Positions 1 through 7,114 of a stretch of DNA of 22,518 bases are shown here, piece by piece. The position numbers were made by a program, and so were the translations under genes. Source of the stretch: CAZCBJ01 sp964496705 (GTDB lineage: Bacteria > Chloroflexota > Anaerolineae > Anaerolineales > Anaerolineaceae); the NCBI GenBank assembly GCA_964496705.1, contig CAZCBJ010000044.1:1-22518 (forward strand), in the 5' to 3' direction. Position 1 is the first letter of the stretch. Every line of letters begins with the position of its first letter. The notes beneath the pieces are model-generated. The model did not search any database. It was not told the origin of the DNA and worked only from the letters and a program-made list of their open reading frames with translations.

Positions 1-1
1 T

Positions 2-1297
2 CCAACCCCGCTGGCGCCTGCCCTGAACACCCCCGGCAGCCTGCTCAGTCCCGAAATCAACGACCAGACACCACTCACCTTGACCTGGAAGGGCGAAAAA
101 GATGCCAGCATCGAGTATGCCAGCCAGCTCAGCGGTCCCGATAAATTCGAGGCCAAATTGGATTGGCAAACTGGCACCAGCTGGGAGGTGGGCAGCCTCA
201 AAGCCGGGGGGTACACCTGGGTGGTCACCGCCCGCAATCCCGGCGGCAAAACCAGCAGCGAAATGCAATTCAATGTCGGTTATGCGGATCTGCCGCCTAG
301 CTCTGCGCTTGAACCGCTGCCCCCCGAGAGCCGCTCCACCGCCATTCAAGTCAAATGGAAGGTGACTTCAGGATTGGCCGACCTGCACCATTTTGGCATT
401 CAGTACCGCCAAGATGAAGGAGAATGGACCGATATCGAGCTCAAATTGGGCGCCCAGCAGCGGGAGACCTGGTTCGTTGGCAGGCTGGGAGCGAAATACG
501 ATTTCCGGTTGCGCGCCATTGACAATTCGGGCAGCGTAGAAGCCTGGCCCGAAAAAGTTGAAGCCTCCACCACCATCGTTGCCGGCTGCGATTCTGACGA
601 ATATGAGACGATGAAGAAGGGCGAGGACGACAAACCCGAAGGCGCGGTGGAAATACTGTCCGGCGCATCCCAGGTGCACAACCTTTGCCCCGAAAACGAT
701 GAGGACTGGCTGTTCTTTTCCGCCCAGGCCGGGCAGATTTACCGCATCAGCGCCGACTCCCTCTCCCCAGGGGTCGGGATGGGCATCGAGGTGCGCGCCG
801 GGAACGGCAACCAGATTGTCAACAAAGATAATGAAACGGTGAAAGAGGTTGTGCGCGCTTCCGCTCCGCCCAAGGGGCCCAGCACCAACAACAGCCTGGA
901 CTGGACACCCCTGGAGACCGGTCAGTATTTCATCCGCCTGATGCCCAGCAACCCCGACCTGGCCGGGACCGACACCCGCTACCGCGTGCGGGTGGAAGAG
1001 GTCAAGGTGATCAAGGATTACCTGCTGTACATCGGCGCGCTGGTGGCCGGATTGATCGGCGCGATTTACATCAAGATGAAGGCGCAGGCTCGCCAACTTC
1101 ACCGGGTGATGCCGGGTGTGGTTACCGCCCAGGAGATTCCCCGCGTGCGCGTCTCCTCCAGCGATGCGAGCGTCCCGCCGGTGACTCGCCGACCACAAAG
1201 CTGGGCGGACAAAGCGCGGGGGTGGATCGAACAGATTCGCGGGCCGTCCCGCTCGCGGCGCCAGCCCATTCAAATGGCCAGGCCTTTCAAGAAATAG
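2..1297 (+). CDS. Surface/exported protein, C-terminal part (Fn3-like and PPC-like domains, membrane anchor); 5' end outside window
   Basis: The reading frame is open from the first bases of the window (it begins PTPLAPALNTPG), so this is the C-terminal ~431 residues of a longer protein; a TTG at position 80 is not a convincing start. In order I see a partial beta-sandwich segment with the motif GGYTWVVTARNPGG, a fibronectin-III-like segment (about bases 300-560, with FGIQYRQ and YDFRLRAIDNSG), and a segment resembling the bacterial pre-peptidase C-terminal (PPC) fold (about bases 590-1000, with NDEDWLFF and GQYFIRLMPS). A single membrane helix (LLYIGALVAGLIGAIYI, about bases 1020-1072) follows, then a basic cytoplasmic tail of about 75 residues. 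The topology fits an extracytoplasmic protein anchored near its C-terminus. No catalytic motif is visible in this part, so the function is unknown. The gene ends 17 bases before a strong terminator. Confidence 0.75.
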   Translation, partial: PTPLAPALNTPGSLLSPEINDQTPLTLTWKGEKDASIEYASQLSGPDKFEAKLDWQTGTSWEVGSLKAGGYTWVVTARNPGGKTSSEMQFNVGYADLPPSSALEPLPPESRSTAIQVKWKVTSGLADLHHFGIQYRQDEGEWTDIELKLGAQQRETWFVGRLGAKYDFRLRAIDNSGSVEAWPEKVEASTTIVAGCDSDEYETMKKGEDDKPEGAVEILSGASQVHNLCPENDEDWLFFSAQAGQIYRISADSLSPGVGMGIEVRAGNGNQIVNKDNETVKEVVRASAPPKGPSTNNSLDWTPLETGQYFIRLMPSNPDLAGTDTRYRVRVEEVKVIKDYLLYIGALVAGLIGAIYIKMKAQARQLHRVMPGVVTAQEIPRVRVSSSDASVPPVTRRPQSWADKARGWIEQIRGPSRSRRQPIQMARPFKK

Positions 1298-1314
1298 GCT
1301 CCCAAAACAAACAA

Positions 1315-1356
1315 GCGCCGGGCGCAGAGAAGCTTCTCTGCGCCCGGCGCCTTTTA
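1315..1356. terminator. Bidirectional terminator, 36-bp perfect palindrome
   Basis: Positions 1315-1350 form a perfect palindrome with arms GCGCCGGGCGCAGAGAAG and its exact complement. On the + strand it is followed by CTTTTAT; on the - strand the hairpin is followed by TTGTTTGTTTTGGG. It lies between two convergent genes, so it probably ends transcription from both sides. Confidence 0.85.
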
Positions 1357-1360
1357 TCTA

Positions 1361-2251
1361 TCATCGTCTCCCCTCCGCCAGTCTGAGGCGCACGAAGCTC
1401 CACGGCGCCCCAAAGGTGAACCAGAAACCCATGAGAGCATAACGAATAAAACGGAAGACTTCCTCCGGCTGCAGATCAGTAAAAGCAGCTTTGAGCGCGT
1501 AGCGCAGCCCCATCACCACCGCAAACCCCAGGGCAAAGCGCAGCGCCTGTTTCCAGACCAACCCACCCGAGGAAAACCCCACACTGCGCCTTTCCAACAC
1601 CAGCCCTATCCCCGCCCCCAGGATCATGGCCGATGTTGAGATGGCCGTATCATCACTGCCCGGGAAAGTCAGCGCCATGACCCCCGCTGCCAGCGCCGCC
1701 AGGCCCATCTGCCAGCCCATGCCCAGCCGCCCCAACCAGCCCTCCAGCGGTCCAATCAGCCACAGGCCCAGCAACAGGATCCCCGCTCCGGTGATATACC
1801 CACCCAGCACATCCGTGGGAAAATGCACACCCAGGTAGATGCGCGAAAGCGGCACCATGATCAGCAATATGCCTGCCAGCAGCCACAACCATTTGCGCTT
1901 GAACACGGACGCCAGGTACACCCATACCACCAGGGTGTTCTGGGTATGCAGACTGGGCAAACCATAACTGCTTTCGGGTGTCAGCATTTTCACCCTGGGA
2001 TCGTACTGGAAGGGACGCGGCTGCTGCAGAAGCACTTTGAACAGCGCACCCAGGTAGGATGAAAATAGAAACAGGATGACCAACCGACCGCCCGTGCGCC
2101 GGTCAATGCACCAGTACAGCAGCGGCATCAACACCATGAAAAAGTCTTCCGAACCCAGAAAGGTGAAGCCGTGAAACAGAGCGTCCATCCCGGGGCTGAA
2201 TTGCTGCAGCCAGAGGATGATCATCACTCCCCAGTTAAGTATTGGCTCCAT
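1361..2251 (-). CDS. PAP2-family membrane phosphatase
   Basis: A predicted integral-membrane phosphatase of 296 residues from the PAP2 / acid-phosphatase superfamily, which removes phosphate from lipid or isoprenoid phosphates on the outer membrane face. All three signature motifs are present: K72-x6-R79-P80 (KVLLQQPRP), P99-S-L-H102 and S136-R137-x5-H143-x3-D147 (SRIYLGVHFPTD). Hydrophobic helices surround them, and about 130 further hydrophobic residues follow motif 3, giving a longer C-terminal half than the minimal family. I chose the ATG at 2251 because GGAGGT lies just upstream; an in-frame extension to 2311 would run into the preceding gene and has no ribosome site. It is the last gene of a three-gene minus-strand unit, 25 bases after the lipoprotein stop. 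Substrate cannot be told; undecaprenyl pyrophosphate or phosphatidate are the usual possibilities. Confidence 0.88.
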   Translation of the reverse strand: MEPILNWGVMIILWLQQFSPGMDALFHGFTFLGSEDFFMVLMPLLYWCIDRRTGGRLVILFLFSSYLGALFKVLLQQPRPFQYDPRVKMLTPESSYGLPSLHTQNTLVVWVYLASVFKRKWLWLLAGILLIMVPLSRIYLGVHFPTDVLGGYITGAGILLLGLWLIGPLEGWLGRLGMGWQMGLAALAAGVMALTFPGSDDTAISTSAMILGAGIGLVLERRSVGFSSGGLVWKQALRFALGFAVVMGLRYALKAAFTDLQPEEVFRFIRYALMGFWFTFGAPWSFVRLRLAEGRR

Positions 2252-2254
2252 GCG

Positions 2255-2260
2255 ACCTCC
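2255..2260 (-). promoter_or_regulatory. Ribosome binding site deciding the PAP2 start
   Basis: On the minus strand GGAGGT is followed after three bases (CGC) by the ATG at 2251. This supports a start 20 codons inside the longest open frame. Confidence 0.7.
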
Positions 2261-2276
2261 GATTAATGTAATTGAG

Positions 2277-3203
2277 TTATCTATCCACGCGGATGGACTG
2301 CACCAACCCATCCAGTAGTTTGAGCTGCGGGATGAAACTGCTGTCAGATTGCTTGTTCAATGAGTCGGTCACTTCCTCCAGGTAATCGGCGAAATTGGTG
2401 GAGAACGCATCGTAATCCCCGCCGGGGATGTCCGCGCCGTCGGGTGAGAGGGTCGGGTGACCGATGGGTAAGATGACAGAAATATAATACTGCCCGTCAC
2501 CGGTCAGCGCCTGATAGGTATAGAACATGGCCTGGTTGTTGACCGGGAAGGCAGCCTGACCGTACATGGTCAGAAAGCGGATGCCGCTGCCTTTCTGAAA
2601 ATCCAGATAAGCCAGCCTGGCATGGAAAACCTGCGCCGCATTCCAGATGGGGATAAAAGGCATCGACAAGCCGGGATCCGCCGGGCGGTTATCCAACAGC
2701 CAGCCCAGCTCCTGGATCACGGAGGCCGCAGGTCCGCTTACCGCCTGGTATTCAGCCACCGGATAGATGGAAATTGCCGGTTGGTGAAATGTGTTGGCAA
2801 GCGAATAACCCTTCAATGAGACCTGGATGATTCGCGGTGACCCGCCCCAGTCGGCTCCCTCGTCCGGCACCGCCGGGATCACCGCGCAATCCACCGCATC
2901 CGCCAGCTCCAGGCTGAACTTGAACGACACTCCTTCACAATCCGCCGTACCCACATTTTGCGACTCGACGGGGTCGGGAACAGTGTCGGTCCAGGTGGGT
3001 TTCGGCGCCAGCGGGGGTTGCGTGGGCGGCGCCATCACCGTCCAGGTCGCTTCGGGTTGGAAAGCTGGCGGTTCTTGAGATGCATCGCCGGCAGGTGATG
3101 TGGTTGGCTGGCGCAGCCCCACCGGAATCAGCGACGAACGACAAGCCACCATCAAACCAAACAAGAGACATAAAACCCACACCAGAATGCGCTTTGATCT
3201 CAT
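2277..3203 (-). CDS. Lipoprotein of unknown function
   Basis: A 308-residue predicted lipoprotein. The N-terminus has basic residues (MRSKR), a hydrophobic stretch and a lipobox-like LMVAC with Cys at residue 21, followed by a Pro/Thr-rich linker to about residue 75 (APPTQPPLAPKPTW) and then a globular domain containing GIRFLTMYGQ and FYTYQALTGDGQYYISVILP. I remember this domain style from unannotated Anaerolineae lipoproteins but know no function. The start at ATG 3203 is favoured because GAGAGGTG lies six bases upstream; a GTG at 3212 is part of that ribosome site. The clear signal peptide shows that this frame is the real one where it overlaps the upstream gene. It is the middle gene of a unit with a second lipoprotein (upstream) and a PAP2 phosphatase (downstream). 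Confidence 0.78.
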   Translation of the reverse strand: MRSKRILVWVLCLLFGLMVACRSSLIPVGLRQPTTSPAGDASQEPPAFQPEATWTVMAPPTQPPLAPKPTWTDTVPDPVESQNVGTADCEGVSFKFSLELADAVDCAVIPAVPDEGADWGGSPRIIQVSLKGYSLANTFHQPAISIYPVAEYQAVSGPAASVIQELGWLLDNRPADPGLSMPFIPIWNAAQVFHARLAYLDFQKGSGIRFLTMYGQAAFPVNNQAMFYTYQALTGDGQYYISVILPIGHPTLSPDGADIPGGDYDAFSTNFADYLEEVTDSLNKQSDSSFIPQLKLLDGLVQSIRVDR

Positions 3204-3948
3204 CTTTTTCACCTCTCAAATCAACACACAAACCGTCTTCTTCCGGATTCTCCATCACCGGGATAAACTCACCCTTCTGCAGGCTGCCATCTTGACCCAC
3301 CAGCACCTCCACCATTGAAGTGGTGTGCGGACCACAACCGCAGACCTGGTAATAATACAGATTGATCCGGTAACCCTGCGGGGTTTCCTGCACACGCGTA
3401 TCCTCCAACGTCTTCACGAAATAACGGTATGAGCGTTCCACCTTGACATCATACCAGGGCGAAAAACCGGTGGCGGCTACCGCGTAACTCAACGCTTCTT
3501 CAGGCGATTCAACCGGCGCAAAGGCAGCCTGAAGCTCGTCCAGGTCGTGGATCACCTGGAAAGTATCTCCGCGTTGAATCAGCAAGCGCACAGCGATGGG
3601 CATCATACAGCCATCGTTGTACAGCATACGCTCATCTTTGGGCCCGCCATAAGGCAGGCGGCTGTGACAGGCCAGCATTTTGGCCGCCGGCTGCAGCCCG
3701 CCCAGGGAAGAGTCGGGCGGGCGCAGCGATTCACAGCCCATCTCGCGCAGCGGGTTGCCTTCTGGACAGTTGTACATGCCTTCATAGATTTTCTCGCAAC
3801 CCAGCCCCTCAAACGGAATGGCCTCAACCCTCAGCTTCGGGTCAGGGTGTTGGACAGTTTTCGGTTTGGGGGAGAGAAGGGCCGGGGTTTTACAGGCAGT
3901 ACCAATCAAGAACAGGATAAGAACGCATAAAAGAATTCTCTTGTTCAT
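2935..3948 (-). CDS. Lipoprotein of unknown function with suspect, overlapping C-terminal tail
   Basis: A predicted lipoprotein: MNKR, a hydrophobic core, and Cys19 in LIGTAC, then a Cys-rich domain (YNCPEGNP, MLACHSRLPYGGPKDERM, CGCGPHTTSMVEVLVGQDG). The start at ATG 3948 follows GGAGGGTAAC closely; an in-frame ATG at 3966 has no ribosome site and overlaps the likely -10 box. The coherent protein ends around base 3215-3260 (about residue 245). Beyond that the open frame continues for 269 bases across the start of the next gene in a different frame, and there it reads like a shadow (Arg/Cys/His-rich, e.g. CRRCISRTASFPTRSDLDG). In both other frames stop codons sit at about 3215-3222, just before the next gene's ribosome site. 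I infer a frameshift or lost stop near 3220-3260. No function is recognised. Confidence 0.6.
   Translation of the reverse strand: MNKRILLCVLILFLIGTACKTPALLSPKPKTVQHPDPKLRVEAIPFEGLGCEKIYEGMYNCPEGNPLREMGCESLRPPDSSLGGLQPAAKMLACHSRLPYGGPKDERMLYNDGCMMPIAVRLLIQRGDTFQVIHDLDELQAAFAPVESPEEALSYAVAATGFSPWYDVKVERSYRYFVKTLEDTRVQETPQGYRINLYYYQVCGCGPHTTSMVEVLVGQDGSLQKGEFIPVMENPEEDGLCVDLRGEKDEIKAHSGVGFMSLVWFDGGLSFVADSGGAAPANHITCRRCISRTASFPTRSDLDGDGAAHATPAGAETHLDRHCSRPRRVAKCGYGGL
3210..3217 (-). promoter_or_regulatory. Ribosome binding site inside the upstream lipoprotein frame
   Basis: Minus-strand GAGAGGTG is followed by six bases (AAAAAG) and the ATG at 3203. It lies within the extended reading frame of the upstream lipoprotein, which makes it informative about where that gene should end. 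Confidence 0.65.
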
Positions 3949-3964
3949 GTTACCCTCCGCGTCC

Positions 3965-3970
3965 ATTATA
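3965..3970 (-). promoter_or_regulatory. Promoter -10 box of the lipoprotein / PAP2 unit
   Basis: A perfect TATAAT on the minus strand (context GGCTATAATGGACG) lies 16 bases before the ATG at 3948, giving a leader of about 10 bases that contains the GGAGGG ribosome site. No good -35 box is visible. Confidence 0.5.
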
Positions 3971-4008
3971 GCCGATTCCCCGGGAGGCGCTGAGGCTGCG
4001 GCAGCCTA

Positions 4009-4017
4009 TGGTAGAAT
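4009..4017 (+). promoter_or_regulatory. Extended -10 promoter, probably leaderless transcript
   Basis: TGG-TAGAAT matches an extended -10 element (TGn-TAnAAT). It ends six bases before the ATG at 4024, and no Shine-Dalgarno sequence lies between, so transcription would start at or next to the first base of the start codon. Confidence 0.5.
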
Positions 4018-4023
4018 GAAGCC

Positions 4024-5061
4024 ATGAAACGCTGGCAATTCTGGCTCGGCCTGGTCATCAGCGCTGTTTTTCTGTATTTCGCGCTGCGCGGCCTTGAGCT
4101 GGAGCGCCTGTGGATCACCCTGAAAAGTGCCCAATATGTGTGGCTGATTCCGGGTGTGGTGGTGTATTTCCTGGCTGTGCTGGCCAGAGCCTGGCGTTGG
4201 CATTACATGCTGCGCCCGTTGAAGAAAATTTCCACCCTCAGCATGTTCCCCATCGTCGCCATCGGCTACATGGGCAACAACATTTACCCGGCGCGCGCGG
4301 GCGAGGTGCTGCGTGCAGCGGTGCTCAAGCAGCGCGAGGGGGTGCCCATCTCGGCTTCGCTGGCCACGGTTATCGTCGAGCGCATATTTGATGCGGTGGT
4401 GATGCTGGGATTTGTCTTCGTCAACCTGGGCGAATTGTCCAGGCTGACCGGCAGCGCGGGCTTTGTTGGCAATATCAATATCCGCGACCTGGCGCTGTGG
4501 GGGTCGCTGATCTTCATTGGCGCCCTGGTCGTCTTTCTGCTGGCGGCCATGTTTCATCGAACAACCGAAAAGATTGTATTTTGGATGATCCGCAAGCTCT
4601 TGCCCGTCCGCCTGCAGGAAAAAGTAAGCGCGGTGGCGCTGCGCTTTTTGAGTGGCTTGGAATCGCTGCGCTCACCCCAGGAAGCGCTGATGATCTTCGT
4701 CACCAGCGTGGTCATCTGGCTGCTGGAAACCGGCAAGTATTGGTTCGTGATGCACGCCTTCCCCTTTGAAGTCAGCTTTTTCGCTCTGATGCTGATGAAC
4801 GGCATCGTCAACCTCACCACCACCTTGCCGTCTGCTCCGGGCTATGTCGGCACGTTTGATGCCCCCGGCATTGCCCTGCTGGTGGCTTACGGCGTTTCTC
4901 AGGCTGTCGCGGCGGGCTACACCCTGGTGCTGCACGCCGCGCTGTGGTTCCCCATCACCCTGCTGGGGGCTTATTATTATTTTCGCCAACCCTTGCGCTG
5001 GGGCAAGCAAATGGAGACGCTGCGCGAGTCCCAAACTGACCAGGATGGAGTGAAAGCATGA
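4024..5061 (+). CDS. Flippase-like / lysylphosphatidylglycerol-synthase-type membrane protein (LPG_synthase_TM, UPF0104)
   Basis: A 345-residue polytopic protein of the LPG-synthase transmembrane / flippase-like family (YbhN, AglD relatives). The hallmark segment GNNIYPARAGEVLRA, followed by EGVPISASLATVIVERIFD, lies at about residues 84-123; six or more further hydrophobic helices follow, and the C-terminal NGIVNLTTTLPSAPGYVGTF is also typical. The protein lacks the soluble aminoacyl-transferase domain of MprF, so it is not a complete lysyl-PG synthase; the stand-alone form is usually found with cell-surface glycolipid or isoprenoid genes and may move a lipid-linked substrate. The last codons overlap the next gene by four bases (ATGA, 5058-5061), indicating translational coupling to a FAD enzyme. 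The start has no ribosome site but sits at a predicted transcription start. Confidence 0.85.
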   Translation: MKRWQFWLGLVISAVFLYFALRGLELERLWITLKSAQYVWLIPGVVVYFLAVLARAWRWHYMLRPLKKISTLSMFPIVAIGYMGNNIYPARAGEVLRAAVLKQREGVPISASLATVIVERIFDAVVMLGFVFVNLGELSRLTGSAGFVGNINIRDLALWGSLIFIGALVVFLLAAMFHRTTEKIVFWMIRKLLPVRLQEKVSAVALRFLSGLESLRSPQEALMIFVTSVVIWLLETGKYWFVMHAFPFEVSFFALMLMNGIVNLTTTLPSAPGYVGTFDAPGIALLVAYGVSQAVAAGYTLVLHAALWFPITLLGAYYYFRQPLRWGKQMETLRESQTDQDGVKA

Positions 5062-6350
5062 ACATAGCGATCGTCGGCGCAGGTGTGGGCGGAATGGCTG
5101 CCGCATTGGACCTGGTCAAGGCTGGCCACCAGGTGACCATCTTCGAAGCCTCGGATGTGGTCGGCGGATTGGCAGCAGGGTTCAAGGATGAAGGCTGGGA
5201 TTGGTCGGTGGAGCGTTATTATCACCACTGGTTCACCAGTGATCGCCACATCTTCGCTTTGATTGATGAGATCGGAGAACAAGATCAGGTTGTCATTCCC
5301 AGCCCCAAAACCGTGGTCTATTACGAGGGGCGTTTCCACCGCCTCGATTCGGCGCTGGCCGCCCTCACCTTCCCCGGATTCACCTTCCTGGATATGATGC
5401 GCTTTGGTCTGGTCACCGCCTACCTGCGCTATGCCGCGCGCTGGCAGGATCTGGAACAGTTCACCGCCCATCAGTGGATGCAGCGCGCCTACGGCCAGCG
5501 TTTGTACGCAACTCATTTTGAGCCGCTGCTGATGGGAAAGTTTGGCCCGTATTATCAGCAGGTCACCATGGCCTGGTTTTGGGCGCGGTTCAAAGCACGC
5601 ACCACCCGGCTGGCCACCTTCCAGGGCGGATTCCAGGCTTTTGCCGACAAGCTGGCTGATACCCTCCGCCAGCGCGGTGTGCTAATCCGCCTCAACACTC
5701 CCATCAATCAAATTGCTCCCCTCCCGGACGGTCGTCTGCAACTCTCCCTCGGCACAGAATCTGAGCTGTTCGACCGCTGCCTGGTGACCGTTTCGCCGGG
5801 CTTGCTGGCGCGCATGATCCCCGCGCTGGGTGACACCTACCTGAAGGGCCTCCTGGACCTGAAAAGTCTCGGCGCGGTGGTGCTGGTGCTGGCCCTGCGC
5901 CACCAGTTGTCGGCTGAAGGGTATTACTGGTACAACCTGCCCAAATCGGCCGGCTTTCCCTTCCTGGCGCTGGTGGAGCACACCAACTTTCTGAAGCCCG
6001 AATTTTTTGGCGGCGACCACATCGTCTATTGCGGCGATTACCTCGATCCCCAGCATCCTTATTTCAGCCTGAACAAAGATGAAATCCTGGCTGAGTTTCT
6101 GCCCAGCCTGACACAATTCAATCCTAAATTTACGTCGGACTGGGTGCGTAAAAGTTGGCTATTTCGCACCCCCTACGCCCAGCCGGTGCCGTTGGTCAAC
6201 CATTCGCGCAATATCCCTGATATTCGTACCCCCATCCCTGGCGTATATTTTGCGAGCATGAGTCAGGTATATCCCTGGGATCGAGGCACCAATTTTGCTG
6301 TGGAAATCGGTCGCCGCGCCGCGCAGTGGATGCTCGCGGACCGCGGTTAA
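5058..6350 (+). CDS. FAD-dependent amine-oxidase / desaturase-like oxidoreductase
   Basis: A 430-residue soluble flavoprotein. The N-terminal Rossmann motif is G7-A-G-V-G-G12 with the acidic ribose-binding residue E30 (VTIFEAS), followed by the second glycine-rich element VVGGLAAGF, as in the NAD(P)-binding_8 / amino-oxidase superfamily (protoporphyrinogen oxidase, UDP-galactopyranose mutase, carotenoid desaturase). The C-terminal FAD motif is clear: GVYFASMSQVYPWDRGTNFAVE at about residues 394-415. Central residues YYHHWF and LLMGKFGPYYQQVTMAWFWARF look family-specific. Its ATG overlaps the stop of the flippase-like gene, so the two are co-translated and probably work on one substrate, perhaps a membrane isoprenoid, glycolipid or sugar nucleotide. 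The exact reaction cannot be assigned from sequence alone. Confidence 0.83.
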   Translation: MNIAIVGAGVGGMAAALDLVKAGHQVTIFEASDVVGGLAAGFKDEGWDWSVERYYHHWFTSDRHIFALIDEIGEQDQVVIPSPKTVVYYEGRFHRLDSALAALTFPGFTFLDMMRFGLVTAYLRYAARWQDLEQFTAHQWMQRAYGQRLYATHFEPLLMGKFGPYYQQVTMAWFWARFKARTTRLATFQGGFQAFADKLADTLRQRGVLIRLNTPINQIAPLPDGRLQLSLGTESELFDRCLVTVSPGLLARMIPALGDTYLKGLLDLKSLGAVVLVLALRHQLSAEGYYWYNLPKSAGFPFLALVEHTNFLKPEFFGGDHIVYCGDYLDPQHPYFSLNKDEILAEFLPSLTQFNPKFTSDWVRKSWLFRTPYAQPVPLVNHSRNIPDIRTPIPGVYFASMSQVYPWDRGTNFAVEIGRRAAQWMLADRG

Positions 6351-6358
6351 CGACAGAA

Positions 6359-6375
6359 TGTTTCACGGTGAAACC
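6359..6375. promoter_or_regulatory. parS-like inverted repeat
   Basis: TGTTTCACGGTGAAACC contains arms GTTTCAC and GTGAAAC around a central G. The ParB site parS is TGTTTCACGTGAAACA in many bacteria, so both half-sites match but there is one extra base at the centre and a mismatch at the last base. A half-site repeat, AATGTTTCAC, recurs at 6700-6709. Function as parS is uncertain because of the altered spacing. Confidence 0.35.
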
Positions 6376-6484
6376 AAATGGTTTTGTGGAAACCAATCCT
6401 GCAATATTTAGCCGCAATTGCAGGCTGGGCTTTATGTCCACATGAATCACAAACAAATTCTTCCTCGATTGCCATTTTTTGCTC

Positions 6485-6529
6485 GAATCTTAAAAATATA
6501 ATCGCTTATTACTGCCTTTTTTAAGATTC
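6485..6529. repeat. AT-rich inverted repeat in the candidate origin
   Basis: Perfect 12-base arms GAATCTTAAAAA (6485-6496) and TTTTTAAGATTC (6518-6529) flank 21 AT-rich bases. Each arm carries one copy of the TTAAGATT box repeated further downstream. It could be a protein-binding site pair or part of a DNA-unwinding element. Confidence 0.6.
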
Positions 6530-6781
6530 TTTAGCGCATATAACCGTTTTTCACCAACAATTAGCGTATCTCTGTGTTGTTTTTTAGGAATAGGCGCATT
6601 AATGCCCCGAATATGTTCTAAAAGAAGGTATTTTTCACTACGAATGGTTTACGAAATTGACAACTGCCTTTTGCAGCCTTTCCACGAAACCAACGTTTAA
6701 ATGTTTCACAAGACACGCCCCCCTAACGAGAATCTTCTTTCCTATGCACGAAAGACAGGCTTTCTGATCGAATCGCTTCAT

Positions 6782-6819
6782 CACAACGACTACCCCCATA
6801 TATGGGGGTAGTCGTTGTG
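6782..6819. repeat. 38-bp perfect palindrome
   Basis: Arms CACAACGACTACCCCCATA and its exact complement meet without a spacer (6782-6800, 6801-6819). The following bases, CCTTTATCCC, are not a good T-tract, so it is a poor terminator for the gene ending at 6350, which is also 430 bases away. It may be a cruciform-forming or dyad protein-binding element of the candidate origin. Confidence 0.75.
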
Positions 6820-6846
6820 CCTTTATCCCATGATTAGGGTTGGGGG

Positions 6847-6913
6847 TTTAAGATTAGAAATCTTAAAGAATGCTTCCGACGTCCACGCTTAAGATTAGAT
6901 ACCTTAAAGAATG
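6847..6913. repeat. Tandem repeat, two copies with 41-base period, carrying TTAAGATT boxes
   Basis: Copy 1 (6847-6872) and copy 2 (6888-6913) share TTAAGATTAGA, then four variable bases, then TTAAAGAATG; the copies are 41 bases apart, about four helical turns. Copy 1 contains a perfect inverted repeat, TTTAAGATT-AGA-AATCTTAAA. The box TTAAGATT or its complement occurs exactly at 6486-6493, 6521-6528, 6848-6855, 6859-6866 and 6889-6896. Confidence 0.7.
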
Positions 6914-6945
6914 TTTTATTTTTAGAATGACGTAGGGTGATCGAA

Positions 6946-6974
6946 TTGTTCTGCGAATCCACGTGAAGTAGAAT
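6946..6974 (+). promoter_or_regulatory. Possible dnaA promoter
   Basis: TTGTTC (6946-6951), a 17-base spacer and TAGAAT (6969-6974) form a moderate sigma-70-type promoter, giving a leader of about 150 bases before dnaA. The -35 box is weak, so this is tentative. Confidence 0.35.
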
Positions 6975-7114
6975 ATTGATACAAGTTCGGTTACGGGGTC
7001 TTCCTCAGCACAGCCGGACATCGCAATTTCATCCTAATAACCCCCTCTGCGCGAAGGCGGTGGATTTCCATCCCACTGCAACTCGATCGGATTTGCGTAT
7101 TTTACCACAATCAC

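Noticed and set aside
368..1273. A 301-codon frame on the - strand opposite the Fn3/PPC-like gene
   Set aside because: Shadow of the coding strand; His/Gly/Ala-rich, no ribosome site, and it would run into no known family.
2252..2311. A 20-residue N-terminal extension of the PAP2 protein
   Set aside because: It overlaps the end of the preceding gene, while a GGAGGT site sits right before the ATG at 2251.
6782..6819. Palindrome as terminator of the FAD oxidoreductase gene
   Set aside because: It is 430 bases past the stop and lacks a T-run on either side; kept as a repeat instead.
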